Below, in pieces: positions 26,842-36,225 of a stretch of DNA of 64,000 nt (positions are counted from its first letter, which is position 1; each line of letters begins with the position of its first letter). The position numbers and the translations under genes were made by a program. The DNA is from Burkholderia sp. MS389. GTDB taxonomy: Bacteria > Pseudomonadota > Gammaproteobacteria > Burkholderiales > Burkholderiaceae. The DNA is taken from the NCBI RefSeq assembly GCF_016899425.1, contig NZ_CP045995.1, positions 620,001-684,000 of the forward strand. Direction: 5' to 3'. The notes under the pieces were generated by a model. That model ran no database searches. It saw only the letters and a program-made list of their open reading frames with translations, and was not told the DNA's origin.

Positions 26842-27395
26842 CCGAGCGCAAACAGCGTCCAGTGCGGGGCAACTCGGCCGTTCCCCGCCCACCGAGGCAG
26901 GCAAACGCGCACCTGATGCCGACCCTGCTGGACCGGCTGCGGGACGACGCACCGCTTCGACTCGTCGAAGCGCCCGAAGAATACGCCGTCACGCGCAAGC
27001 AGATGCGCGATATCGTCCAGCGCGATCTCGCCTATCTGCTGAACACGACGAGCATCGAAGACCAGATCGAGCGCGCGCACTATCCGCAGGCGGCCGCGTC
27101 CACCGTCAATTTCGGCGTGCCGCCGCTCGCCGGCACTTTTCTCGCGTCGCGCCAATGGAACGACATCGAGCAGATGATCCGGCGGGCCATCACCGATTTC
27201 GAGCCGCGGCTGATCGCCGATTCGCTGGTGGTGTCGCCCCGTCAAGGTGACGACGCCAGCGGTCATCACAATGTGCTCGCGTTCGACGTGCGCGGCCTGG
27301 TTCACATGGACCCGTATCCGCTCGAATTCATGGTGCAGAGCTCGCTCGATCTCGAGACGAGCGAGATCCAGATCACCGGCATGCGCGCCGGGTAG
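26838..27395 (+). CDS. tssE: T6SS baseplate protein TssE (gp25-like)
   Basis: 185 residues from the ATG at 26838, which has GGAGA 8 bases upstream. The gp25 lysozyme-like wedge domain is clear: PTLLDRLRDDAP near residue 28, QMRDIVQRDLAYLLNTTS, then VNFGVPPLAG and the C-terminal DFEPRLIADSLVV plus PYPLEFMVQSSLDLETSEIQI. TssE joins TssF and TssG in the baseplate and starts sheath polymerisation. The open frame extends upstream to 26571 but that part overlaps other coding sequence. Next gene tssF begins 32 bp later. Confidence 0.95.
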   Translation: MTERKQRPVRGNSAVPRPPRQANAHLMPTLLDRLRDDAPLRLVEAPEEYAVTRKQMRDIVQRDLAYLLNTTSIEDQIERAHYPQAAASTVNFGVPPLAGTFLASRQWNDIEQMIRRAITDFEPRLIADSLVVSPRQGDDASGHHNVLAFDVRGLVHMDPYPLEFMVQSSLDLETSEIQITGMRAG

Positions 27396-27427
27396 GCACG
27401 GCACAACGACACAACGAGACCTTTCCT

Positions 27428-29317
27428 ATGGACCCGCGGCTACTCGACTATTACAACCAGGAACTTGTCTACATGCGCGAACTCGCCACCGAGTTCGCAC
27501 AGGCGCATCCGAAAATCGCGCGCCGGCTCGGCATGCAGGCCGGCGAAGTGGCAGACCCCTACGTCGAGCGCCTGATCGAGTCGTTCTGCTTCATGGCCGC
27601 GCGCATGCAGCTCAAGCTCGATGCGGAGTTTCCGCGCTTCACCGGGCGGCTACTGGAAGTGATCTACCCGAATTACGTCGCGCCCACGCCGTCGATCGCG
27701 GTCGCGCGCCTGTATCCCGGCCAAGCCGAAGGCAATCTGGCCGCAGGCTACCGTATCGCGCGCGGCACGTCGTTCAAGGCGCGGATTCCCGATGGCGAAA
27801 AAACCGCCTGCCAGTTTACGAGTGGCCAGGACGTCACGCTCTGGCCGCTCACGATCACCGATGCGCGCCTGACGGGCATTCCGCCCGACATCCCGGCGCT
27901 CGACCGCTATGTTCCACCCGACCGACAGGTGCGCGGCGCATTGCGCCTGCGGCTGGCGACGACAAGCGACATGCTCATCGCCGATCTGAAGGGGCTCGAT
28001 CGGCTGCCCGTGTATCTGGCCGGCGACGAACAGGTCGCCTCTCACCTGTTCGAGCTGCTGCACGTCGCCGGCGTCGCGTCCGTGATTGCCGCGCCGGGCA
28101 AGTTCGGCGCACCGGGGGGCGCTCCCGCCGCCGTGACGCACGGCGCGATCGAACACGAGGGCTTGCGCACCGATCAGAACTTGCTGCCACTGACCTGGAC
28201 GAAGTTTCACGGCCATAACCTGCTGCACGAATACTTCGCGTGCCCCGCACGATTCTGGTTCTTCGCACTCAACGGTCTGGCGCAAGGGCTGTCTCGCGTG
28301 AACGGTCGCGAGGTCGAAATCGTCGTGCTGCTCGACCGAGCGCCGGGCCTGCTCACGAACCTCGTCGACGCGTCGCGCTTCGCGCTGTTCTGCACGCCAG
28401 TCATCAATCTCTTCAAACGGCATACCGACCGCATCGAGATTTCTCCCCGCGAGACCGAGTCTCATCTGGTGCCCGCCCGGCTCGCACCGCTCGATTACGA
28501 AGTGTTCTCGGTCGAGACCGTGCATGGACAGGTCGCTGCAACCTCGAACGAACTGGAATTCCGTCCGCTCTATCAGACGCTGAACAACGACGAAGGCAAT
28601 CACGGCCGGTATTTCTCGACACGGCGCGAACGACGGATCGTGTCGGATTCAGCGCGCCGTTACGGCACACGGACGCCCTATGTCGGCACCGAAGTGTTTC
28701 TCTCGCTGGTCGATCAGAACGAGGCGCCTTATGGCGAGAACATTCGTTTTCTGTCGGTCGCCGCGCTGCTGACGAACCGCGATCTCGCCACGCTCGTGCC
28801 GCGCAATGGCGTGCGCGACCTCACAACCGACGCGTCCACGCCAGTCGAAAGTATTGGCCTCATTCGCCCGCCGAGTCCGCCGAAAGCGCCGTATGCGGAA
28901 CGAGAAATGGCGTGGCGCCTGATCCGCCAGCTCAACTTCAACTACCTGCCGCTCGAAGGTCTCGATCATCGTGACGGGGGGCAGGGAATACGTGACCTGC
29001 TGCGCCTGACCGTGTCGAACGACAACGATGAACAGCTGCGGCAGATCGAAAGCCTCGTCGGCGTCAATACTCGCGCGGTCACGCGCAAGCTGCCGGGCAC
29101 CGGCCCAATGACGTTCGGGCGTGGCATCGAGTGTGCGGTCACGGTCGACGAGACCGGTTTCTCCGGTGTGAGCCCCTATCTGTTCGGTACGATTCTCGAG
29201 CACTGGCTGGCGCGGCATGTATCGATCAACAGCTTCACGCAGACCGAATTGCATTCGATGCAGCGCGGCCGTATCGCACGCTGGCCCGTGCGCACCGGGA
29301 CCCGCGGAGTGCTGTGA
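27428..29317 (+). CDS. tssF: T6SS baseplate protein TssF
   Basis: 629 residues, typical for TssF. The opening DPRLLDYYNQELVYMRELATEFAQAHPKIA block (residues 2-31) is the family signature, followed by DPYVERLIESFCFMAARMQLKLD and FTGRLLEVIYPNYVAPTPS. Near the C-terminus, GRGIECAVTVDE and SPYLFGTILEHWLARHVSINSFTQTEL are conserved. TssF with TssG forms the baseplate wedge core. Its stop overlaps the tssG start (TGATG at 29315-29319), suggesting coupled translation. Confidence 0.96.
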   Translation: MDPRLLDYYNQELVYMRELATEFAQAHPKIARRLGMQAGEVADPYVERLIESFCFMAARMQLKLDAEFPRFTGRLLEVIYPNYVAPTPSIAVARLYPGQAEGNLAAGYRIARGTSFKARIPDGEKTACQFTSGQDVTLWPLTITDARLTGIPPDIPALDRYVPPDRQVRGALRLRLATTSDMLIADLKGLDRLPVYLAGDEQVASHLFELLHVAGVASVIAAPGKFGAPGGAPAAVTHGAIEHEGLRTDQNLLPLTWTKFHGHNLLHEYFACPARFWFFALNGLAQGLSRVNGREVEIVVLLDRAPGLLTNLVDASRFALFCTPVINLFKRHTDRIEISPRETESHLVPARLAPLDYEVFSVETVHGQVAATSNELEFRPLYQTLNNDEGNHGRYFSTRRERRIVSDSARRYGTRTPYVGTEVFLSLVDQNEAPYGENIRFLSVAALLTNRDLATLVPRNGVRDLTTDASTPVESIGLIRPPSPPKAPYAEREMAWRLIRQLNFNYLPLEGLDHRDGGQGIRDLLRLTVSNDNDEQLRQIESLVGVNTRAVTRKLPGTGPMTFGRGIECAVTVDETGFSGVSPYLFGTILEHWLARHVSINSFTQTELHSMQRGRIARWPVRTGTRGVL

Positions 29318-30390
29318 TGGAACGCGCTACCTTGCCGGCGCTCGTGCGCGACAGCACGCTCTCGCCCGACCTGCTGGAGAGTCTTCAAATGGAGCCGTGG
29401 CGCTTCGGGTTCCTGTCACTGCTGCGGCGCATCGGCGCGAATCCCGCGGTCGACCCCGTCGGCACTGCCCGCCGACCACGGTCGGAGCCGTTCCGGCTCG
29501 GACAACAACCGAGTCTCGCTTTCGCGCCGCGCGAAATCGCCAGCGTCCAGGAAGCGGCGGGACGGCTCAAGGTACGGCTCTTCGGTCTCGGCATGCTCGG
29601 TCCGAACGGGCCCCTGCCGATCCATGTGACCGAATGGGCGCGTGAACGCGAAGAGAGCCGTCGCGACACGACGACGGTCGACTTCTTCGACATCTTCCAT
29701 CACCGGTTCCTGACGCTGTTCTATCGTGCGTGGGCATCGGCACAGTCGACAGCCGGCCTCGACCGGAAAGACGACGAGCGGTTTTCGTTCTACATTGCGA
29801 GCCTCACGGGCCACGACACCGCGGAAATCGCGCGGCGCCCCCTGCCCTCGCACGCGCGATTGGCGGCGTCCGCGCATCTCGTCCGCGAGTCGCGCGACGC
29901 GGACGGCCTGCGCGCCACACTCGAGCACTACTTCGGCGTGCCGGTCGCGATCGACGAGCACGTGTTCCACTGGATCGCAATCGATCCGGCCGATCAGGGA
30001 CGCATGGGCCGGCCTGGTCCCGCCGCGACGATGGGGCAAGCCGCGATGCTCGGTCGAGTGGCACCGGACCGTCAGCACCGGTTCCGCATCGTGATCGGCC
30101 CCATCGATCTCGACGCGTATTTGCGCTTCACACCGCAGGGCGAGGATCTGCCGCGCCTCGTCGAATGGGTGCGGGCATTCGTCGGCTACGAACTGGAATG
30201 GGAACTTGAACTGCGCATCAAGCCCGAAAGCGCGCCGCCGGCCGTGATGGGCGGCCGCCAACGCATCGGATGGTCCGGGTGGCTTGGCCGCCCGAACCCC
30301 GACCGGCCGATTACCGGCATGCGGTTCGAGCCCGAGCGTTACGTACGGCATTTCGAACGGCGCACGGCTGAATCCGACAATCGACCATGA
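29317..30390 (+). CDS. tssG: T6SS baseplate protein TssG
   Basis: 357 residues from the ATG at 29317 overlapping the tssF stop. Landmarks are MEPWRFGFLSLLRRIGAN near the N-terminus, RLGQQPSLAFAPREI, a LFGLGMLGPNGPLPIHVTEWA block, and FFDIFHHRFLTLFYRAWASAQ. The C-terminal third includes GPIDLDAYLRFTPQGEDL. TssG is the subunit that bridges TssF and TssE in the wedge. The stop overlaps tssA by ATGA (30387-30390). Confidence 0.96.
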   Translation: MERATLPALVRDSTLSPDLLESLQMEPWRFGFLSLLRRIGANPAVDPVGTARRPRSEPFRLGQQPSLAFAPREIASVQEAAGRLKVRLFGLGMLGPNGPLPIHVTEWAREREESRRDTTTVDFFDIFHHRFLTLFYRAWASAQSTAGLDRKDDERFSFYIASLTGHDTAEIARRPLPSHARLAASAHLVRESRDADGLRATLEHYFGVPVAIDEHVFHWIAIDPADQGRMGRPGPAATMGQAAMLGRVAPDRQHRFRIVIGPIDLDAYLRFTPQGEDLPRLVEWVRAFVGYELEWELELRIKPESAPPAVMGGRQRIGWSGWLGRPNPDRPITGMRFEPERYVRHFERRTAESDNRP

Positions 30391-31490
30391 GCAAAAAGCA
30401 ATCAACCCGACGGTCCGTATCCGGTCAAGGTACCGCGAAGGACACGCCGCATCACGACTGGCTCGCGCCCGTGAGCGATTCCATGCCCTGCGGCCCCGAC
30501 CTCGAATACGACCACGATTTCGTCGTGCTGTTCGCGCGTGCGGCACCCAGGCAGGATGTGCAGTACGGCGCGTTCGTCGGCGCACCCGATCCCATCAACT
30601 GGAGCGAGCTCGAGCGCGACTGCCGACGGCTCATGGTGCGGACGAAAGACATTCGGGTCGCCGTGCTATATACGCGGTGTCGCACGCGGCTCGCCGGTGC
30701 CGCAGGTCTCGCGGATGGCACGAAACTGCTGGCCGCGTGGCTCGATGCATTTGCCGAACACGTCCATCCCCAGCCCGATATCGACGGTGGGCACGGCGCC
30801 GCAAGTGAAGTGCGGATGAATGCGATACAGGCCCTCGCCGATCCGGAAGGACTGCTCGCAGACGTGCGCGAGATCGTGCTTTCGAAGTCGACGCTGGCGC
30901 GACTGCAGGTGCGCGATGTCGAGCGTGCTTTTGCGCACCCTCGCCCCGCCGATGCGCTCGCGCCCGAGTCCGTTACGCAGCAGTTGCTGGATGTGCGCGC
31001 GGTGCAGCCAGAGGTGATGACGGGTTTCGATGATGCGATTGCGCATCTCGCTGCAGTCGATGCGTGGTGCGCCCGTCATCTCGAAGGATATCTGCCCGAT
31101 CTGGCGTCACTCACTCGGCTGCTCGGCAAGCTGAGTGTCACGGTGTCGGCGAACACCCCCGAACAGATGGAAGAAGCCCCCGATCCTGCTCTAGTCCACG
31201 ACGCATCCTCAGAGAGCGATGCGTCGGTGCAACTAGAACCGGCGAATGACAAAACGGTTGCTGCCAACGACCACATCACGGCCCGACCGACATCCTCACC
31301 CGCAGACCGCCAGGCCGCGCTCACTCTGATTCGTACGGCGCGAACATGGTTCGAGACCCACGAACCCAGCAGCCCGATTCCCGTATTGCTCAAGCGTGCG
31401 GAGCGGTTCGTCGGCAAGCCTTACGCTGAGGTCGTCACGGCAATTCCGGCCGAGCTTCTGGCGCAGTGGGAAGAAACCAGCGGTTCATGA
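30387..31490 (+). CDS. tssA: T6SS protein TssA (ImpA_N domain)
   Basis: 367 residues, a short-form TssA. The ImpA_N domain is at about residues 22-150, with WLAPVSDSMPCGPDLEYD and the INWSELERDCRRLMVRTKDIRVAVLYTR block. A variable linker rich in Pro, Ala and Asp follows, and the C-terminal region ends with ARTWFETHEPSSPIPVLLKRAERFVGKPYAEV, a helical segment typical of TssA oligomerisation. TssA helps prime the baseplate and coordinate tube and sheath growth. Translation is coupled to tssG by ATGA. It is the last gene of the rightward run and faces the nitrate reductase gene across 139 bp. Confidence 0.95.
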   Translation: MSKKQSTRRSVSGQGTAKDTPHHDWLAPVSDSMPCGPDLEYDHDFVVLFARAAPRQDVQYGAFVGAPDPINWSELERDCRRLMVRTKDIRVAVLYTRCRTRLAGAAGLADGTKLLAAWLDAFAEHVHPQPDIDGGHGAASEVRMNAIQALADPEGLLADVREIVLSKSTLARLQVRDVERAFAHPRPADALAPESVTQQLLDVRAVQPEVMTGFDDAIAHLAAVDAWCARHLEGYLPDLASLTRLLGKLSVTVSANTPEQMEEAPDPALVHDASSESDASVQLEPANDKTVAANDHITARPTSSPADRQAALTLIRTARTWFETHEPSSPIPVLLKRAERFVGKPYAEVVTAIPAELLAQWEETSGS

Positions 31491-31629
31491 CCATGGCCTC
31501 CTCGTCAGCGAAACATCGTATAGGCTCATCGAGCGCGCGACGGATTAATCGCCCCGCCATTCATGTGGTTAGCGTTTCCAAGCTGACGGCGGAGCGGCAA
31601 GCGCCCCAAGACGCCCGTCGCTCGCCCGG

Positions 31630-34600
31630 TCAATACACGTCCCGCATATAGCGCCGTGCCTTCGAAAGCCGCGCGACGTAGTCGTTCGCGGCTTCGTCCG
31701 ACATGCCGCCGTGCGTGGCGACGATCGCCTTCAGCGCCGTATCGACGTCCTTCGCCATCCGCGCGGCGTCGCCGCACACGTAGAAGTGCGCGCCTTCCTC
31801 CAGCCATGCGAACAGCTCGGCGCCCTGCTCGCGCATCCGGTCCTGCACGTAGACCTTGTCGGCCTGGTCGCGCGAGAACGCGAGATCGAGCCGCGTGAGG
31901 AACCCGCTGTCGCGCATCGCGCTCAGCTCGTCGCCGTAGTAGAAGTCGGTCTGCGCGTGCTGCTCGCCGAAGAACAGCCAGTTGCGCCCGCGCGCGCCGC
32001 GCGCCTGCCGCTCGTGCAGGAAGCCGCGGAACGGCGCGACGCCGGTGCCGGGACCAACCATCACGATCGGCACGTCGCCGTTCACCGGCGGCCGGAAATG
32101 CGCGGACTTCTGCACGAACACGGGCACGCGGCTGTCGTCCGCGCGATCGGCGAGGAACGTCGACGCGACGCCTTTGCGCGCGCGCCGGCCGTTGTGATAG
32201 CGCACGGCCGACACGGTCAGGTGAATCTCGCCCGCGTGCGCGCTCGGGCTCGACGCGATCGAATACAGGCGCGGCTGCATGCGCTTGAGCATGCCGACCA
32301 GCTCCGCGCCCGACAGCTCGACCGGGTATTCGTGCAGCACGTCCGCAAGCTGTTGCCCCCACAACCATTGCTTGAGGTCGGCCTTGCGATCGTCGCCGAG
32401 CAGCGACTTCAGCGCGCCGTTCGCGCTGCGCGACGCGATGAAGGCCAGCGTGTCCGGATGCGGGCGCGTGATGTCGAAGTGGCGCGCGAGCGCGTCGCCG
32501 AGCCGGATATCGCCGACGCCCGGCACCGACACGGGTGCATCGGCCTTCAGCGCGGTGACGGACAGCAGTTCGTCGACCAGCTCCGGGCAGTTGGTCGGCC
32601 ACACGCCGAGCGCATCGCCGGTTTCGTATTCGAGGTTCGCGCCCTGGGTCGACAGCGACACGTAGCGCGTGTCCTTCGCGGCGCCCGGCCGGTTCAGCCG
32701 CAGGTTCGCGACGAGTTTCGACGGCGCCGGATGCGCTTTCGTCGGCAGCAGCCCCGACGGGCTCAATCCACCGGCCGGCACCGCGTGCAGCGCGGCATCG
32801 GCCTCCTTGATCCGCGCGACGACGCGCTCGAGCCATTGATCGGCATCGTGCTGGAATTCGACGTCGCAATCGACGCGCGCGCACAGGCGCGCCGCGCCGA
32901 GTTCCGCGAGCCGCGCGTCGAGCCGGCGGCCGTGGCCGCAGAACTGGTCGTAGTTGCGGTCGCCGAACGCGAGCACCGCGAAATGCACGCCGTCGAGGCG
33001 CGCGGCGCTGCCGCCCTGCAACGCGTCCCAGAACTCGCTGCCGTTGTCGGGCGCATCGCCGTCGCCGAACGTGCTCGTCATCAGCAGCACGTATTGCGCG
33101 CCGGCCAGCGACGCGACCGGATAGTCGGACATGCACGCGGTGCGGATCTCGAAGCCCGCGTTCATCAGCTTGGTCGCGTAATCGTCGGTCAACGATTCGA
33201 TGTTGCCGGTCTGCGACGCCCACAACAACGTGACCTTCGGGCGCGGGCGCACGATGCGCACGCCGCCGGCCGCCGCAGCGTCGGGCGGCAGCGCGGGCGC
33301 GGCACGCTCCGCGGCGTGCGCGGGCAGCGAGCGGCTGAACAGCCCCGCGAGCATGCCGTCGAGCCAGAACCGCACGGGCGGCGTCAACGGCGCGCCGGCC
33401 GGCAGCACGGGCACGCTGCCTTCGCGACGGCCGGCACTCGCCTTCAACCCGCTGACGAGGCCGGCCACGTACAGCCGCTCGGTGTCGGTCAGCGGCGGCG
33501 GCGCGAAATCGGCGACGCCGAGCGCGGCCGCGAAAGTGTCGATGTCTGCCATGTCGGATTCCTGTGAGGCCGTGATCGGCGCTATCGCGGGCACGGGCGC
33601 GGGCGGTGCATCGTCCTCGCGTGCGTCGGTGCGCGCCGTGTCGTCGGCGGTCGACGCGAACGCGTCCGTGTCGACGCGCGTCAGCGCGACCGCGCAGTAT
33701 TTCAGTTCGGGTTGCTGCGATTCCGCGTCGATCGCGTCGTTCGTCACCGCGTTAATGCACAGATCGTCGCCGTACACGTCGTTCCAGTGCATCGGCGCGA
33801 AGCAGTTGCCGCGCCGCACGCGGTCGGTCACGACGGCCGGCAGCACCGCGCGGCCGCGCGCCGAACGGATCTCGACGCTGTCCTTCGCGGCGATGCCGAG
33901 CGCGCTCGCATCGTCCGGGTGCAGTTCGACGAACGGGCGCGGGTTGAGCTTGTTCAGCATCGCGACCTTGCCCGTCTTCGTCATCGTGTGCCACTGATGC
34001 TGCAGCCGCCCGGTGTTCAGCACGATCGGGAACATGTCGTCGGGCAGCTCGGCCGGATCGACGTGCGGCCGCGCAAAAAAGCGCGCCTTGCCCGACGGCG
34101 TGGGGAACGCGAGGCGCGGCGCGTCGTTGCCGCCGGCTGCCGGGCGCAGCGCCTGGTTCACGCCGTCGTTCAGGTAGCGGATCGGGTGCCGCTCGCGCGC
34201 GGCGCCCGGCGCGACCGGCCACTGTACGGGCCCATCGCGCAGCGCCGCGTGGCTCGCGCCGCGCAGGTCGTAGCCGGTCGCCGGATTCGAGAAACGGACG
34301 ATCTCGTCGAACACGTCGGCCGCCGACGCATAGTCGAACGCATCGCCGAAGCCCATCGCGCGCGCGACTTCCGCGATGATGCGCCAGTCGGGCAACGCGT
34401 CGCCGGGCGGCGCGACCGCCGCGCGCATCAGCGTCATGTTGCGCTCGGAATTGATCATCACGCCGTCGCCTTCGGCCCACAGCGCGCCGGGCAGCAGGAT
34501 GTCCGCATAGCGGTTGGTCTCGGTGTCGAGGAAGGCATCCTGCGCGATCACGAGCTCCGCGGCTTGCAGCCCGGCGATCACGTTGCGCCGGTTCGGCACG

Positions 34601-35823
34601 GTCGCGACCGGGTTCGTGCAGACGATCCAGCATGCCTTGATGTCGCCGGCCGCCATCCGCTCGAACAGGTCGATCGTGCCGTTGCCGGTGTCCTTGCACA
34701 GCGTGCCGGCCGGCACGCGCCACAGGTTCTCGACGAAGCGGCGGTCGTCATCGGATGCCACCGAGCGCTGGCCCGGCAGCCCCGGCCCCATGTAGCCCAT
34801 CTCGCGTCCCCCCATCGCGTTCGGCTGGCCGGTCAGCGAGAACGGCCCGCTGCCCGGGCGGCAGATCGCGCCGGTCGCGAGATGCAGGTTGCAGATCGCG
34901 TTGGTGTTCCACACGCCGTGCGTGCTCTGGTTGAGCCCCATCGTCCAGCAGCTCATCCATTCCTGCGCGTCGCCGATCCATTGCGCGGCCGTGCGGATGT
35001 CGGCTTCCGCGAGCCCCGTGATCTCGGCGACGCGCTCGGGCGTGTAGTCGGCGAGGAACGCGGGCATCGCGTCCCAGCCTTCGGTGTACGTATCGATGAA
35101 CGCGGCGTCGGTGCGCCCGTTCGCATGCAGCAGATGCAAGAGCCCGTTGGTCAGCGCGAGATCGGTGCCCGGCCGGATCTGCAGGAACAGGTCGGCCTTG
35201 TCGGCGGTGCCGGTGCGGCGCGGATCGACGACGATCAGCTTCGCGCCGGCCTTCACGCGATCCATCATCCGCAGGAACAGGATCGGATGACAGTCGGCCA
35301 TGTTCGCGCCGATCACGAAGAACAGGTTCGCGCGATCGAAATCCTCGTACGACCCGGGCGGGCCGTCCGCGCCGAGCGACTGCTTGTAGCCGGTGCTCGC
35401 GCTCGCCATGCACAGCCGCGAATTCGACTCGATGTTGTTGGTGCCGACGAAGCCCTTCGCGAGCTTGTTGACGAGGTATTGCGCCTCGATCGACATCTGC
35501 CCCGACACGTAGAACGACAGCGCATCGGGCCCGTGCGTATCGAGCACCGCCCGCAGCCGCCGCGCGGTCTCGGCGATCGCGTCGCGCGCCGGCAGCGGCA
35601 CGAGGTCGTCCTCGCGGGCGCGGCGCACGAACGCACGGTCGAGCCGCCCCGAGCGGCGCAGCGCGACGTGCGCGGACGAACCCTTCGTGCACAGCCGCCC
35701 GAAGTTGGTCGGATGGTCGGCGTCGCCGGACACCTTGACGACTTCGCCATCCTCGACGTGCAGCACCATCCCGCAGCCGACGCCGCAGTACGGGCACACG
35801 CTCTTGACGGGGGTGGCGGTCAT
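31630..35823 (-). CDS. assimilatory nitrate reductase fused to a sulfite-reductase-type flavoprotein
   Basis: 1397 residues from the ATG at 35823, just after GGAG. The N-terminal 4Fe-4S site is Cys10, Cys13, Cys17, Cys45 (CPYCGVGCGM...CTKG). The molybdopterin-binding nitrate reductase part runs to about residue 720 (CTNPVATVPNRRNV, ILLPGALWAEGDGV, NTGRLQHQWHTMTKTGK). After a linker comes a flavodoxin domain (VTLLWASQTGNIESLTDD), then a CysJ-like FAD/NADPH module (LYSIASSPSAHAGEIHLT, GPGTGVAPFRGFLHERQ), ending RRYMRDVY. The fusion lets NADPH electrons pass through FAD and FMN to the molybdenum site, reducing nitrate to nitrite in the cytoplasm. It is the last gene of narK-nirB-nirD-nasA; nirD ends 16 bp upstream. 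Confidence 0.95.
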   Translation of the reverse strand: MTATPVKSVCPYCGVGCGMVLHVEDGEVVKVSGDADHPTNFGRLCTKGSSAHVALRRSGRLDRAFVRRAREDDLVPLPARDAIAETARRLRAVLDTHGPDALSFYVSGQMSIEAQYLVNKLAKGFVGTNNIESNSRLCMASASTGYKQSLGADGPPGSYEDFDRANLFFVIGANMADCHPILFLRMMDRVKAGAKLIVVDPRRTGTADKADLFLQIRPGTDLALTNGLLHLLHANGRTDAAFIDTYTEGWDAMPAFLADYTPERVAEITGLAEADIRTAAQWIGDAQEWMSCWTMGLNQSTHGVWNTNAICNLHLATGAICRPGSGPFSLTGQPNAMGGREMGYMGPGLPGQRSVASDDDRRFVENLWRVPAGTLCKDTGNGTIDLFERMAAGDIKACWIVCTNPVATVPNRRNVIAGLQAAELVIAQDAFLDTETNRYADILLPGALWAEGDGVMINSERNMTLMRAAVAPPGDALPDWRIIAEVARAMGFGDAFDYASAADVFDEIVRFSNPATGYDLRGASHAALRDGPVQWPVAPGAARERHPIRYLNDGVNQALRPAAGGNDAPRLAFPTPSGKARFFARPHVDPAELPDDMFPIVLNTGRLQHQWHTMTKTGKVAMLNKLNPRPFVELHPDDASALGIAAKDSVEIRSARGRAVLPAVVTDRVRRGNCFAPMHWNDVYGDDLCINAVTNDAIDAESQQPELKYCAVALTRVDTDAFASTADDTARTDAREDDAPPAPVPAIAPITASQESDMADIDTFAAALGVADFAPPPLTDTERLYVAGLVSGLKASAGRREGSVPVLPAGAPLTPPVRFWLDGMLAGLFSRSLPAHAAERAAPALPPDAAAAGGVRIVRPRPKVTLLWASQTGNIESLTDDYATKLMNAGFEIRTACMSDYPVASLAGAQYVLLMTSTFGDGDAPDNGSEFWDALQGGSAARLDGVHFAVLAFGDRNYDQFCGHGRRLDARLAELGAARLCARVDCDVEFQHDADQWLERVVARIKEADAALHAVPAGGLSPSGLLPTKAHPAPSKLVANLRLNRPGAAKDTRYVSLSTQGANLEYETGDALGVWPTNCPELVDELLSVTALKADAPVSVPGVGDIRLGDALARHFDITRPHPDTLAFIASRSANGALKSLLGDDRKADLKQWLWGQQLADVLHEYPVELSGAELVGMLKRMQPRLYSIASSPSAHAGEIHLTVSAVRYHNGRRARKGVASTFLADRADDSRVPVFVQKSAHFRPPVNGDVPIVMVGPGTGVAPFRGFLHERQARGARGRNWLFFGEQHAQTDFYYGDELSAMRDSGFLTRLDLAFSRDQADKVYVQDRMREQGAELFAWLEEGAHFYVCGDAARMAKDVDTALKAIVATHGGMSDEAANDYVARLSKARRYMRDVY

Positions 35824-35839
35824 GCGTGCTCCGGGGCGC

Positions 35840-36187
35840 TCAGGCCGCAATCCATACGAAGCCGTCCTCGACCCGCGACGGATACGCGCTCACCGATTTC
35901 TCGGGCGCTTCCAGGCATTCGCCGGTGCGCAGGTCGAAGTGCTGCTTGTACAACGGCGATGCAACGACGACGCGCTCGCCGAGGCTGCCGATCAGCCCGC
36001 GCGACATCACGGCGGCCTGCGACACGGGATCGACGTTGTCGATCGCGAACACGCCGCCTTCCTCGGCATGCGCGACGTGAAACACGGCGACCTGCTCGCC
36101 GTTGACGAGCGCGCATACGCCGGTGTTCGGCACGATGTCGTCGAGCGGGCACACGCGGGTCCAGGACAGCGGAAGACGATCGTTCAT
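35840..36187 (-). CDS. nirD: nitrite reductase small subunit NirD
   Basis: 115 residues from the ATG at 36187, with AGGAG 6 bases upstream. It is a Rieske-like fold that has lost the iron-sulfur ligands in the NirD manner: WTRVCPLDDIVPNTGVCALVNGEQVAVFHV, then AIDNVDPVSQAAVMSRGL and YKQHFDLRTGECLE. NirD binds NirB in the cytoplasmic NADH nitrite reductase that makes ammonium. Gene order nirB-nirD-nasA is retained with 16-38 bp gaps. Confidence 0.96.
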   Translation of the reverse strand: MNDRLPLSWTRVCPLDDIVPNTGVCALVNGEQVAVFHVAHAEEGGVFAIDNVDPVSQAAVMSRGLIGSLGERVVVASPLYKQHFDLRTGECLEAPEKSVSAYPSRVEDGFVWIAA

Positions 36188-36225
36188 GATGGGCTCCTTG
36201 GAAAAGACGCTGGTGTCGGTCAGAG

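Noticed and set aside
33712..36105. 797-codon frame opposite the nitrate reductase gene
   Set aside because: Shadow frame; the fused reductase with all its cofactor motifs is on the minus strand.
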